In this document: one piece after another, positions 43,985 to 52,489 of the stretch
Position numbering within the stretch: position 1 is the first letter of the stretch
Layout: each line of letters starts with the position of its first letter
Assembly: GCA_902776475.1 (NCBI GenBank)
Contig: CACYQD010000021.1
Span: 1 to 53,612 of the forward strand
DNA length: 53,612 bases
Origin: an uncultured Prevotellaceae bacterium
GTDB lineage: Bacteria > Bacteroidota > Bacteroidia > Bacteroidales > Bacteroidaceae
Direction of reading: 5' to 3'
Notes under the pieces: model-generated
Told to the model about the DNA's origin: nothing
Seen by the model: the letters and a program-made list of their open reading frames with translations, nothing else
Database searches by the model: none
Translations under genes and position numbers: made by a program

Positions 43985-45655
43985 ATGGAGGTGGTCAGGA
44001 AATACAGCGTCGCTACGCTGATGCTCATCATACTTTGTCTGGCGGCTTTCTTCGTCAACAATAGCGCTTTGCCTGTTGATTCAGGTGAAGTGAAGACCAT
44101 TGTGACGGCCAGGGAAATCATCGCCGACGGACAATGGATGATGCCGACCATGAATGGGGAACTCCGACTCGACAAACCTCCTCTCGCCGCCTGGGTGGCT
44201 TCTGTGGTGGAGAGCATCTATCCCCATGACCTCAGCGCTCAGCGCATTCCCGCCGCCCTCATGGGGGTGATGTGGGCAATGTTCTTCTTTGGCGTGGCCA
44301 GATACATGGAGCGCAGGAAGGGTTTTGCGGAAATCGCCACGGTGGTCTTCATCACTTGCTACAATGTCATCTATTTCGGACGGGTCGTCAGCCGTGACAT
44401 CTACGCTTATGCCTTTATGATGGCTGCCATGTATTTCATGATGCGTCTGTTGTATGATTCGCGTTATTTTGCCAAACCGCATAAATGGAGATGGGCTTTG
44501 CTCTCAGGACTGATGATGGGACTGTCGTTTCTCAGCAATGGTTCTGTCGCCTTCTACTCCATGCTCTTGCCGTTCCTGATGGTCATGACCTATTACCGCC
44601 GTCCCGACATGGCGGGCAGATGGTTGCCCCTGGCACTGCTCATCGTGGTTTTCCTCGCCACCTTTGGATGGTGGTATGCTTATCTTTTCTCCAGCAATCC
44701 TGATGCCATCAAGGCCGCACTGGCCAATGAGATGAAAACGTGGATGGGTGGACATACCCGCCCGTGGTTCTATTATTGGAGGTTCTTCTCCGAGATGGGC
44801 ATCTGGGCGGTTTTCACGCTGGCGGCTTTGGTGTTGCCCTATTGGAATTCCCGCCTGAGGACCAAGCGGCTTTACATCACCGCTCTTTCGTGGTTGTTCC
44901 TGGCTTTGCTGCTGCTGTCGATTGTGCCTGAGAAAGAGATGACCGACGTGATTGTTCTGGCTCCTTCTTGTGCTTTGGTGGTCGCCTGCCTGATTTTCTA
45001 CTATATCGAGCGATGGCCGGAAGACAAGTGGGGAAAGGCCCTGTTCTATTTCAATGGCTATCTCATCGCTTTGATGGTCTTTGCACTGCCGTTCTTCGTG
45101 CATATCCGCATCGCCAACCGCTACCTGATGGATTTCGGCAGCGAACTGTTTGTCAACTTGTTCCTGTGGGGTATCGCTTTCTATGTCGCAGTATCGACAT
45201 ACCGCAAGGAGATGGTCGGCGTGGTCAGGGGTGTCGTCGCCCTGTTCTTTGTCATCGAATGCTTCATGCTGGGGCCCATCAGCGGCATTTTCGGCAACAG
45301 CCGTCAGCACAGCATCAGTATGTTGCAGGAAGACGAGGTCGTGGGCAAGTTGCCCTTGTATTACAATGCGGATGAGCCTTTGCGCATCGAACTGGTGTAT
45401 GAGGCCGGGCGCAGGATCCTGCCGCTTGACCTGAAAGATGCCGATGCCGTGTCAAAGGCTGCGCCGTGCCTCTTGCTCACCAAGGGACATTTGTCAGAGG
45501 TGTTGCCTTCAGCAACCATGGAACGGGTAGACACGGCTTTTATCGGGAAATTTGATGACAACAAATTTCCCCGCCACAATAAGCATTATCGTCAGGAATT
45601 GGTCAATCAGGTCAGTTTGATTCAACCCAAATCTCCCCGACCCGTCATCGAGTAG
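43985..45655 (+). CDS. GT-C (GT39/GT83, ArnT-like) glycosyltransferase
   Basis: 556 residues with about 12 transmembrane segments. The first periplasmic loop has the catalytic acidic motif PVDSGEVKTIV (family pattern D/E near a Glu) and LRLDKPPLAAW, as in ArnT and PMT-type enzymes that move a sugar from a polyprenyl-phosphate carrier. Later, GWWYAYLF and the C-terminal soluble portion (LRIELVYEAGRRILPLDL) follow. Acceptor could be lipid A or a protein; no arn genes are adjacent. Transcribed with the MltF-like gene. Confidence 0.88.
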   Translation: MEVVRKYSVATLMLIILCLAAFFVNNSALPVDSGEVKTIVTAREIIADGQWMMPTMNGELRLDKPPLAAWVASVVESIYPHDLSAQRIPAALMGVMWAMFFFGVARYMERRKGFAEIATVVFITCYNVIYFGRVVSRDIYAYAFMMAAMYFMMRLLYDSRYFAKPHKWRWALLSGLMMGLSFLSNGSVAFYSMLLPFLMVMTYYRRPDMAGRWLPLALLIVVFLATFGWWYAYLFSSNPDAIKAALANEMKTWMGGHTRPWFYYWRFFSEMGIWAVFTLAALVLPYWNSRLRTKRLYITALSWLFLALLLLSIVPEKEMTDVIVLAPSCALVVACLIFYYIERWPEDKWGKALFYFNGYLIALMVFALPFFVHIRIANRYLMDFGSELFVNLFLWGIAFYVAVSTYRKEMVGVVRGVVALFFVIECFMLGPISGIFGNSRQHSISMLQEDEVVGKLPLYYNADEPLRIELVYEAGRRILPLDLKDADAVSKAAPCLLLTKGHLSEVLPSATMERVDTAFIGKFDDNKFPRHNKHYRQELVNQVSLIQPKSPRPVIE

Positions 45656-45674
45656 GGCAGGCCGGGCCTGCCCT
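45654..45674. repeat. GC-rich hairpin between convergent genes
   Basis: AGGGCAGGC and GCCTGCCCT pair perfectly around CGG. It begins within the stop codon of the glycosyltransferase gene and may end transcription, but no T-run follows. Confidence 0.5.
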
Positions 45675-45690
45675 GAGGATCACGGCGTCC

Positions 45691-46911
45691 TTATTCCATT
45701 CTCACTTTGGCATTGAGCATTTGCTTCCACTCTTCCAGGAAAGCAAACCAGTCCTTGGCGCTGTGCATGCCGAAGGTCTCATTGTCGCTGCAGAACGTAA
45801 TGTAATAGGAGAGACGGTCATTGTCGGCCTTCACCACGTATGGGTAGTTGTCCTTGTTGGCCGGCAGCTCGCTTTCCACATGGTGTGAGGGCAGGCAGAT
45901 GCCCAGTCCCACGGTCTCACGCTTGTGGCCGGCGGAGTCTTTCTCCGACACAGGCCAGTCAGTACCCCAGCAACCACGCAAACCCTGCTTGTCGCTGAAC
46001 TCTGTGGAGTTTTTGACGTTGATCAGGCCTGTGGCAAACTTGAGGTCATTGACCTGACGTCCGAACAAGACATCGACGCGGCAGTCGCGGCGCCCGGCAT
46101 ACAGCGTATAATAGGTGGTCATGTCAACAGGTTTGTCGGTAGGCTGCTGCCGCCAAGCCTGGTCCTTCACTTCCACAATGGTGCGCAGGGGTCCGCGGGC
46201 GACAAGCCGCTGCCCTCTGTGCTCCACATCCGAAATCATCGTTGGTTCGTTTCCGTCCCATCCTCTGAGGGTGCCCACTCCCAACGTGTTGCCTACCCAC
46301 AGCACATCATCTCCGAAACCGGCGTCTTTCTGCGCCTGGTCAGGATAAAACTGTGTTTGCTTCAGTTCCAGTCCCTTGCGGTATTTCCCGTAGATGTCAA
46401 CAGTCTGCCGGTGGTCGAAATAAATGCGGTAGGCCACCATCTCGTTCTCGAAGGCCGCTCCGTGGTGGTGGAGCATCGAGTATGGGTTGACACCACGGTC
46501 AACGGTCAGTTGTGAGATGTAGAGATCCTGTTTGTTGCTCTCCTTGATCTTCTTGTTGGTGAGCATCATGTCAACGTATACTTTGGAGGGATATTCTCTT
46601 GGCGTGCCTTCGTTGAAAAGCGTCACCTGCAGGTTTTTCTTGCCTTTCTTGCCGAGGTCGGTCAGCAGAAACAACTCATCATAGATGCCGTCGCCGTCGA
46701 GGTCATCCAACTGGCAGGGGATTTCCACACCATTATCGGTCACTTTGGCCGACCGGATGTCATTGCCATACTTGCTGAGGGTGATGCTGACCGGATAGTT
46801 GGACACAGCGACCTTGCTTTCATTGGTCAGGGTGATGCCAAACTGCTTTTGTGCGCTTGCGGCCAGGGCGATGGTCATGATGGCCATGAGTGTAAGGATT
46901 CTTTTGCTCAT
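45691..46911 (-). CDS. DUF4861 secreted protein
   Basis: 406 residues from ATG 46911, which opens a signal peptide (RILTLMAIMTIALAASAQ); the frame runs up to 47004 but passes through the promoter. The body matches DUF4861: a short N-domain (NYPVSITLSKYGNDIRSAKV, DDLDGDGIYDELFLL) and a mutarotase-like beta-sandwich with PYSMLHHHGAAFENEMVAYR and YGKYRKGLELKQTQFY. DUF4861 members occur in polysaccharide-degradation loci; activity is not established here. It is a single-gene unit. Confidence 0.9.
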   Translation of the reverse strand: MSKRILTLMAIMTIALAASAQKQFGITLTNESKVAVSNYPVSITLSKYGNDIRSAKVTDNGVEIPCQLDDLDGDGIYDELFLLTDLGKKGKKNLQVTLFNEGTPREYPSKVYVDMMLTNKKIKESNKQDLYISQLTVDRGVNPYSMLHHHGAAFENEMVAYRIYFDHRQTVDIYGKYRKGLELKQTQFYPDQAQKDAGFGDDVLWVGNTLGVGTLRGWDGNEPTMISDVEHRGQRLVARGPLRTIVEVKDQAWRQQPTDKPVDMTTYYTLYAGRRDCRVDVLFGRQVNDLKFATGLINVKNSTEFSDKQGLRGCWGTDWPVSEKDSAGHKRETVGLGICLPSHHVESELPANKDNYPYVVKADNDRLSYYITFCSDNETFGMHSAKDWFAFLEEWKQMLNAKVRME

Positions 46912-46973
46912 TTTCTTGATTTTTAGTAGTGATTGGACGGATGAAAGTGTAGCTTGATTTGCATTCGTGATGG

Positions 46974-47005
46974 CAAAGTTACAAATTAGCCTCATAAACA
47001 CCAAA
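46974..47005 (-). promoter_or_regulatory. Promoter for the DUF4861 gene
   Basis: Minus-strand -33 TTTG at 47002-47005 and -7 TAACTTTG at 46974-46981, 20-bp spacer, giving a leader of about 58 nt. Confidence 0.68.
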
Positions 47006-47058
47006 TTTTATTCCTATAAAAAAGGTTTGTATTATTTTTACTTAATCGGATTTTTCAC

Positions 47059-47066
47059 TATATTTG
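47059..47066 (+). promoter_or_regulatory. -7 promoter element for the anti-sigma-type ATPase gene
   Basis: TATATTTG matches TAnnTTTG 12 nt before the ATG at 47079, implying a very short leader. No -33 TTTG at standard spacing. Confidence 0.55.
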
Positions 47067-47078
47067 CAAGGCAATTGA

Positions 47079-47522
47079 ATGATTATGAATTTACAAGGAG
47101 ATTTCCGTCTGTCTCGTTCCATCATGCTGGACAATGATTTGGAGCAGGTGACGCAGCTCGCAGCCTTTGTTGATGAGGTTTGCGAGGTTCTCGAACTCGA
47201 TATGGGCGCCACCATGAAAATAAACCTGGGCATTGAGGAAGCTGTCGTCAATGTGATGAGCTATGCGTATACTGCCGGTTCATCAGGGAATATTGAGGTC
47301 GTCGCCAAGGCCAATGACAGTCACCTGTTTTTTGTCATCAGCGACTGGGGCATGCCGTTTGACCCCACGAAGCAGGAAGAAATAGATATCACCTTGCCTG
47401 CCGAGGAGCGCAATATCGGCGGTCTGGGAATCCATCTTGTGAGAAAGACCATGGACAGCATCCATTATGAACGGAAGGATGGGAAGAATATCCTCACACT
47501 AAGTAAGAAATTGAATCCGTAA
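47079..47522 (+). CDS. Anti-sigma-factor-type serine kinase/ATPase (RsbW/SpoIIAB-like)
   Basis: 147 residues; ATG 47079 or 47085 are equally possible starts. It is a single GHKL ATPase domain: N-box INLGIEEAVVNVMSYAY, G1 box ISDWGMPFDP and G2 box IGGLGIHLVRK. In Firmicutes and Actinobacteria, such proteins bind a sigma factor and phosphorylate a STAS antagonist. A STAS protein lies at 51456-51758, and a sigma-like protein at 52490-53470, making a partner-switch plausible, but the cognate pairs are not shown by sequence. The stop is 1 nt before the ABC transporter start, so those two genes are coupled. Confidence 0.9.
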   Translation: MIMNLQGDFRLSRSIMLDNDLEQVTQLAAFVDEVCEVLELDMGATMKINLGIEEAVVNVMSYAYTAGSSGNIEVVAKANDSHLFFVISDWGMPFDPTKQEEIDITLPAEERNIGGLGIHLVRKTMDSIHYERKDGKNILTLSKKLNP

Positions 47523-47523
47523 C

Positions 47524-50415
47524 ATGACAGACATCATACTCTCTGGCTTCATCAGTCTATTCGCTCTTTTCGGAAAGGAAGAGCAGGTGGATGAGGAACG
47601 GGCAAAGAAAATGCTCGTGGATTACCTCCGTCGGCATTTCGGCATCCGTAATACGGGACTCTACATCGATTTGTATGGTGATATGCGTATGGCATACGAG
47701 ATGACGGACGACCTTGACAGTGAGGAGACGGTCAACTATATATGCTCTACGTTGCATGGCAAGATACATCCCAGGGAGGAGGCCTTGCTCTTGCTGCGAC
47801 TGATGGAGTTCTGCGAATCTGACGGGTCGAAAGCCAATGGCATGTTCTCCACCATGGCGGCCAATTTCCATATCCCGCAGCAGCAGTTCCGCGACTTTTC
47901 CGATTTCGTGGGCAACCGGCCGTCAGAACGTGTCAGGCTCCATCAGATGGATGGGTTCAAGGGCACGCTCAAGACCTTGCTCGACCGTGAGACCGGACTG
48001 CTCGTCTTCACCTACAATGGTGGTGATATCGTCAAGCTCAACGACATCCCCGTACTCCCCGGTGTCTATCAGGTGTGGCAGCAGAGCAGCGTGCTGAAAA
48101 ACGAAAACGGCCAGCCTGTCTATTACTCCTCCATCATCAGTACCTATAAGAAGGACCAGCATAAGGCGGAGAAAGTGGAGTTTTGTGGGCGGGACATCAA
48201 TTTCAGATTCCCTGGCAGTGACAATGGCATGCACAACCTGAGCTTTACGCTCCGCAACGGAGAACTGCTGGCTATCATGGGTGGTTCTGGTACGGGAAAG
48301 ACTACATTGCTTTCTCTGCTCAACGGGACACTCAAGCCTCAGGAGGGCACCATCACCATCAATGGCCACGACATCCAGGAACCCGACGCCAAAAGCCTGA
48401 TCGGCTTCGTGCCGCAGGACGATCTGCTCATCGAGGAACTCACCGTAGGCCAGAACCTCTGGTTTACAGCGAAACTGTGCTTCGAGGGCTTGCCGGATCA
48501 GGAAATCGAGCGCAGGGTGGCCAAGACACTGAAGGACTTGGGACTCTATGCCGTCAAGGACCTGAAGGTGGGCTCGCCGATCAATAAATATATCTCCGGA
48601 GGACAACGCAAACGACTGAACATCGCTTTGGAACTGATACGCGAACCAGCTGTGCTGTTCCTCGACGAACCCACTTCCGGCCTCTCGTCGGCGGATACAG
48701 AGAAGGTGATCCTCTTGTTGAAGGAGCAGACGCTCAAGGGCAAGCTCATCGTCGTCAACATCCATCAGCCTTCGAGCGATGTGTATAAGCTCTTCGACCG
48801 GCTGTGGCTGCTCGACAAGGGTGGCTACCCGGTGTTTGACGGCAATCCCATTGATGCCATCACCTATTTCAAGGATGCCGCCAACTATGCAGATGCCGAT
48901 ACCAGTGCCTGTCCCACCTGTGGCAATGTCAATCCAGAGGTGGTGCTCAACATCATAGATGAAAAAGCGCTCAACAATTCTGGTGAGTTGTCCGACGAGC
49001 GGAAGATGACCCCGCAGAACTGGCATGAGCTCTACTTGAACAACCGTGAGAAGATGTCGGCTCCCGCCGTGTCAGCCGTTCCGAAATCAGACCAGAAGAA
49101 ACCCGGCGCTCTCAAGCAGTTTGCCATCTTCTTGCATCGGAACATCAAGACCAAGATCACCAATGTGCAGTATTTGGCCATCACCTTGTCCGTGGCACCC
49201 TTGCTGGCTGTCATCTGCGCCCTGCTCACCCGTTTCGCTCCTCCCGAGGGCTATTCGGTGATGAACAACAAAAACCTGGTGAGCTATTTCTTCATGGCTG
49301 TCATCGTGGCCACGTTCATGGGTATGAGTGGCAGTGCGGAGGAAATCATCAAGGACAGGGCATTGCTCAAACGGGAGCAGTTCCTCAACCTGTCCTACAA
49401 AAGCTACATCTGGTCGAAGATCGTCTATATGGCTGGCGTGTCGCTCATTCAGACCTTCCTCTTCATCCTGATAGGCAATACCATCATGGGACTGCACGGA
49501 CAGTTCCTCACTTGGTGGCTTATCCTGTTCATCACGTCCCTGCTGGCCAACTTGACTGGTCTGTTGCTCTCCCAGTGCCTCAACTCTGTGGTGGCCATTT
49601 ACATCTGCATCCCATTGCTGCTTATTCCTCAGATACTGCTCTGCGGACTGGTCGTCAGCTTCTCTGACCTCACACCAAAGAGCACGACAGGAAATGTTCC
49701 CCTGATCGGAGACCTCATCCCGTCGAGATGGTCTTACGAGGCGCTGGCCGTCACTTCGTTCACCGACAACGAATACGAAAAACAGTTTTTTGACATCGAC
49801 AAGGAGAAATACGAGACGCAGTACTACAACATCGGACTGCTCTACGAACTGCAATCCCAGCTGGAGACCATGAAGAGCGAGTCTACAGGCGGCAAGGAGG
49901 TCAAAAAAGATCATCTGGAAATCATCAAGACCAACCTGCCGACTCTGACGGCGTATTGCGGCATCGAGACCTATGAGGGAGACTGGTCCTACCAGTCGCT
50001 CTATGATTACATGAAAAATGCAGAGAAAATCTTGTCCAAACGAAGCAACCAGATCACCTTGCAGGGTGACCGTGAAATCGCCCGTTTCATCCGTGAAAAC
50101 GGAAAGGACGCCTTGCTGCAGTTGAAGCGTGACCACTACAATTTGAAGTTGGAAGACTGTGTGGTGGGAGGCGATCAGCAGCGGATGCTCGAGGTGGTTG
50201 ACAATCACGTTGTGCCCAAAGTGGGACAGGTTTACCTCACTCCTTTGAGCCGTAACGGGCGCGCACCCTTCTACAGCAGCGAGAAAATCGTGGGCTCGTG
50301 GCATGTCAAAACACTTTGGTTCAACATGATGGTGCTGTTGCTCATGTGTGCTGTCGTGACAGTCATGTTGCTGACGGATTGCCCCGGACGGTATGTCAGA
50401 AAGGCCCCACAATAA
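47524..50415 (+). CDS. TerB-like/ABCG-type ABC transporter (ATPase-permease fusion)
   Basis: 963 residues. Residues 1-~130 are helical and TerB-like (EEALLLLRLMEFCESDGSKA). A beta-rich stretch (~140-220) precedes an ABCG-type ATPase: Walker A GGSGTGKTT near 253-261, signature ISGGQRKRLNIALE near 357 and Walker B AVLFLDEPTSGLSS near 377. A CPTC motif (C463, C466) lies in the linker. The ABC-2 permease follows (~535-735), with a loop of about 190 residues before the last helix (LWFNMMVLLLMCAVVTVMLL). One polypeptide carries one ATPase and one permease, so a homodimer is expected. Substrate unknown. It is coupled to the upstream ATPase gene, and ends in three consecutive TAA codons. Confidence 0.93.
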   Translation: MTDIILSGFISLFALFGKEEQVDEERAKKMLVDYLRRHFGIRNTGLYIDLYGDMRMAYEMTDDLDSEETVNYICSTLHGKIHPREEALLLLRLMEFCESDGSKANGMFSTMAANFHIPQQQFRDFSDFVGNRPSERVRLHQMDGFKGTLKTLLDRETGLLVFTYNGGDIVKLNDIPVLPGVYQVWQQSSVLKNENGQPVYYSSIISTYKKDQHKAEKVEFCGRDINFRFPGSDNGMHNLSFTLRNGELLAIMGGSGTGKTTLLSLLNGTLKPQEGTITINGHDIQEPDAKSLIGFVPQDDLLIEELTVGQNLWFTAKLCFEGLPDQEIERRVAKTLKDLGLYAVKDLKVGSPINKYISGGQRKRLNIALELIREPAVLFLDEPTSGLSSADTEKVILLLKEQTLKGKLIVVNIHQPSSDVYKLFDRLWLLDKGGYPVFDGNPIDAITYFKDAANYADADTSACPTCGNVNPEVVLNIIDEKALNNSGELSDERKMTPQNWHELYLNNREKMSAPAVSAVPKSDQKKPGALKQFAIFLHRNIKTKITNVQYLAITLSVAPLLAVICALLTRFAPPEGYSVMNNKNLVSYFFMAVIVATFMGMSGSAEEIIKDRALLKREQFLNLSYKSYIWSKIVYMAGVSLIQTFLFILIGNTIMGLHGQFLTWWLILFITSLLANLTGLLLSQCLNSVVAIYICIPLLLIPQILLCGLVVSFSDLTPKSTTGNVPLIGDLIPSRWSYEALAVTSFTDNEYEKQFFDIDKEKYETQYYNIGLLYELQSQLETMKSESTGGKEVKKDHLEIIKTNLPTLTAYCGIETYEGDWSYQSLYDYMKNAEKILSKRSNQITLQGDREIARFIRENGKDALLQLKRDHYNLKLEDCVVGGDQQRMLEVVDNHVVPKVGQVYLTPLSRNGRAPFYSSEKIVGSWHVKTLWFNMMVLLLMCAVVTVMLLTDCPGRYVRKAPQ

Positions 50416-50477
50416 TAATAATTGTTTAATTTTTGAAAAAAGAAATTGGGAATAGCGTTTTTATTAAAACTTTTATC

Positions 50478-50485
50478 TATTTTTG
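50478..50485 (+). promoter_or_regulatory. -7 promoter element for the lipoprotein gene
   Basis: TATTTTTG in an A/T-rich gap, 96 nt before the ATG at 50582; no -33 box at standard spacing. It would let the lipoprotein be expressed apart from the transporter. Confidence 0.5.
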
Positions 50486-50581
50486 CAGATGAAATATCTC
50501 ATATTATAGAAAAAGCTCCTACAATCTATTCAATAATACACATCATTAAAACATTAATTCATAAACAAAATCCAAAAAACA

Positions 50582-51379
50582 ATGAAGAAACTATCTATTT
50601 TAGCTATCGGTTTTGTGGCCATCGCTTTGGCTGCATGCGGAGGAAAGAAAGTTGAACCGGCAAACACAGCTGAAGCCGAGAAGAGTTTCGAGCAGGAGCA
50701 GATCGAGGCCAGCATCAAGGTGCATATCGACAGCATTGCAGCTGAACTGGGCGAGCTCAAACAACTCCCCTTCATTCAGGACGGCAGCACTCTCCAACTG
50801 ACCAAGGAGGAGAAGCAAGTCAAGCCTGAATACCTGCTTAACCCCGCTGTGGCTGACGAGGCTACCACTCTGGCTGAGAAATATCGCATTCTCAGTGCTC
50901 TCAACGTTGATAAGAAACTTGCCACTCTCTATGAGATGCCTACCGATGAGTATGACAAGGCCATCGCCAAACTGTCTGCTGATATCAATGACCCCTCATT
51001 CAAGGTGATTGAGAACTCAGATGACATCTTCCAGACAACTACCGCTCTCTATGATGCCATGAATGAGAATGGCCGCATCAACTATTTCTGGCAGATTGCT
51101 TCTGCCGCATTGGTTGAGCAGCTCTATACCATCAATCAGAATGCCGACAAGTTCCTGAGCGTGTTCGACGACAAGGCTGCTAACAATGTGACCTATCGTA
51201 TCGTGCTGATTCTCGACGCCGTGAAACGTCTCAGCGAGTATGATCCCGAGATCAAGCCCGTGGCTGAGGCTCTTTCTTCACTCGAGGTGCTCAATGCCAC
51301 CACAGTGGATGAGATGAAAACTCAGATGGCTGAGGCAAAGGACAAGATCGAAGCTGCCCGCAAGGCTTTGGTCAAGTAA
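50582..51379 (+). CDS. Helical lipoprotein, unknown function
   Basis: 265 residues with a clear lipoprotein signal (KKLSILAIGFVAIALAAC; lipobox LAAC). After a short linker the protein is predicted almost entirely alpha-helical, with acidic and amphipathic stretches (LAEKYRILSALNVDKKLATL, MKTQMAEAKDKIEAARKAL). I recognise no family. It lies between the ABC transporter and the STAS gene, is followed by a hairpin terminator, and could be a periplasmic partner of either; that is inference. Confidence 0.85.
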   Translation: MKKLSILAIGFVAIALAACGGKKVEPANTAEAEKSFEQEQIEASIKVHIDSIAAELGELKQLPFIQDGSTLQLTKEEKQVKPEYLLNPAVADEATTLAEKYRILSALNVDKKLATLYEMPTDEYDKAIAKLSADINDPSFKVIENSDDIFQTTTALYDAMNENGRINYFWQIASAALVEQLYTINQNADKFLSVFDDKAANNVTYRIVLILDAVKRLSEYDPEIKPVAEALSSLEVLNATTVDEMKTQMAEAKDKIEAARKALVK

Positions 51380-51401
51380 TTCCGATATTAGCTATATCCA
51401 T

Positions 51402-51433
51402 GACATGCCCTCCAGCGGGGGGCATGTCTTTCT
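51402..51433 (+). terminator. Intrinsic terminator after the lipoprotein gene
   Basis: GACATGCCC (51402-51410) pairs with GGGCATGTC (51420-51428), loop of 9 nt, followed by TTTCT. It stands 23 nt before the STAS start, so it could also act as an attenuator. Confidence 0.75.
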
Positions 51434-51455
51434 AACACATCTATTATAAAGAACT

Positions 51456-51758
51456 ATGACTATAGACATCAAAGAGCATCCAGGAGGTTTGACGGCTTCT
51501 CTTATCGGGCGCCTCGACACTCCTTCCGCCGTCAAGGCACAGCAGGATATTGTCCCTTTGTTGGAGAATGCCGACAAGGAGATTATCCTGGACTGCAAAC
51601 AGCTGCAGTATATCAGTAGTTCCGGCCTCCGCTTGTTTCTCGCCATCCGCAAAGAGGTTGCCGCCAAAGGCGGCAAGGTGATTGTCGAGAACATCAGCGA
51701 AGATATCAAGAAGGTGTTCATGATGACCGGATTCATTCAGTTGTTTGAGATGCGCTAA
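51456..51758 (+). CDS. STAS-domain anti-anti-sigma factor (RsbV/SpoIIAA-like)
   Basis: 100 residues, a single STAS domain: IGRLDTPSAVKAQQDI, then EIILDCKQLQYISSSGLRLF, then FMMTGFIQLFEM. The serine corresponding to the phosphorylated Ser58 of SpoIIAA is S56 in ISSSGLR, so regulation by a GHKL kinase such as the one at 47079-47522 is plausible. It is separated from that gene by the transporter and lipoprotein. No own TAnnTTTG box is visible, so it may depend on read-through of the upstream hairpin. Confidence 0.92.
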   Translation: MTIDIKEHPGGLTASLIGRLDTPSAVKAQQDIVPLLENADKEIILDCKQLQYISSSGLRLFLAIRKEVAAKGGKVIVENISEDIKKVFMMTGFIQLFEMR

Positions 51759-51829
51759 AGAAGGCGGACTTGCGCCTGCCCCATGTTTCAGGGGCATCTG
51801 CAAGCCCTTTGGTAGCCATTCTATTCGAT

Positions 51830-51862
51830 AGAGCGACCTTTCAGGGTCGCTCTCGTTGTTTG
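51830..51862 (+). terminator. Intrinsic terminator after the STAS gene
   Basis: AGAGCGACC (51830-51838) pairs with GGTCGCTCT (51845-51853) around TTTCAG, followed by CGTTGTTT. A smaller stem (TGCCCC 51778-51783 with GGGGCA 51791-51796) precedes it. Confidence 0.65.
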
Positions 51863-51922
51863 GGGCCGTCTCTACGTCGGGGGAGATAGGGAAGGAAGAC
51901 GGTATTGTTAAAATCTATTTAC

Positions 51923-51988
51923 GATGTTAAACAAATCAAAATCTTTTTGCGGATTCTATACGAGTTAACATCTTTTTCCTTATTTTTG
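51923..51988 (+). promoter_or_regulatory. Promoter region with inverted repeat, upstream of the 99-residue gene
   Basis: TATTTTTG at 51981-51988 is a -7 element. Just upstream, GATGTTAA (51923-51930) and TTAACATC (51965-51972) are inverted 8-bp arms 34 bp apart, and ATCTTTTTGC (51941) and ATCTTTTTCC (51970) form a near-direct repeat. The following ~100-nt leader contains a small hairpin (ACGCAT 52013-52018 with ATGCGT 52023-52028). This fills the gene-free interval 51759-52091 together with the STAS terminator. Confidence 0.55.
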
Positions 51989-52091
51989 CAGTTACTTCAA
52001 GTGATTTGAGAGACGCATAAAGATGCGTTATTCTTTCAAGATTGGAAATGTGAATGTGAATCAGTAACTTACTACAATAGGTATTGGAAAA

Positions 52092-52391
52092 ATGCGTATT
52101 CATTACAGTTTATTGATCAAGACTACTGACGATTCCACGGCTATGGTGAGCGACCTGGTAGTGGATGCGAAACCTTATGCCCTTGTCCTGAACTCAGACC
52201 GGACTTTATTGTTGCCTCTCGCCAATGCGCTGGGAGAGATTTCTAACCTCAAAATTAATCCTGCCACCAAGAAAGTATCAAAACCCATTAAAAAATCATC
52301 GGAAATCAAATTTTCATCAGAAAAGAACTCAAGAACGGAACTTTGTAAGTCGTTGGATACCAAGAAGAAGATAGTCTTCTATCCACTATAG
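52092..52391 (+). CDS. Small basic protein, unknown function
   Basis: 99 residues. I recognise no family. The first half has short beta-like segments (IHYSLLIKTTDD, PYALVLNSDRTLLLPLANAL); the second half is strongly basic and Ser/Lys-rich (KKVSKPIKKSSEIKFSSEKN). A TAnnTTTG promoter lies ~100 nt upstream and a strong terminator 27 nt downstream, which together support a real transcription unit. The sequence AACTTACTACAATA 12 nt before its ATG recurs with one change in front of the next gene. Confidence 0.62.
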   Translation: MRIHYSLLIKTTDDSTAMVSDLVVDAKPYALVLNSDRTLLLPLANALGEISNLKINPATKKVSKPIKKSSEIKFSSEKNSRTELCKSLDTKKKIVFYPL

Positions 52392-52417
52392 AAAACGACA
52401 AGGCCATCTGCAAAAGT

Positions 52418-52456
52418 TCCGGACATCCACACCGACCTGTGATGTTCGGATTTTTT
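52418..52456 (+). terminator. Strong intrinsic terminator after the 99-residue gene
   Basis: A stem of about 14 bp (from TCCGGACATCCACA at 52418 to its partner ending 52450, with one G-T pair) is followed by TTTTTT. The next gene begins 34 nt later. Confidence 0.85.
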
Positions 52457-52489
52457 ATCTCACATCTATTACAACTTACTATAATAAAG

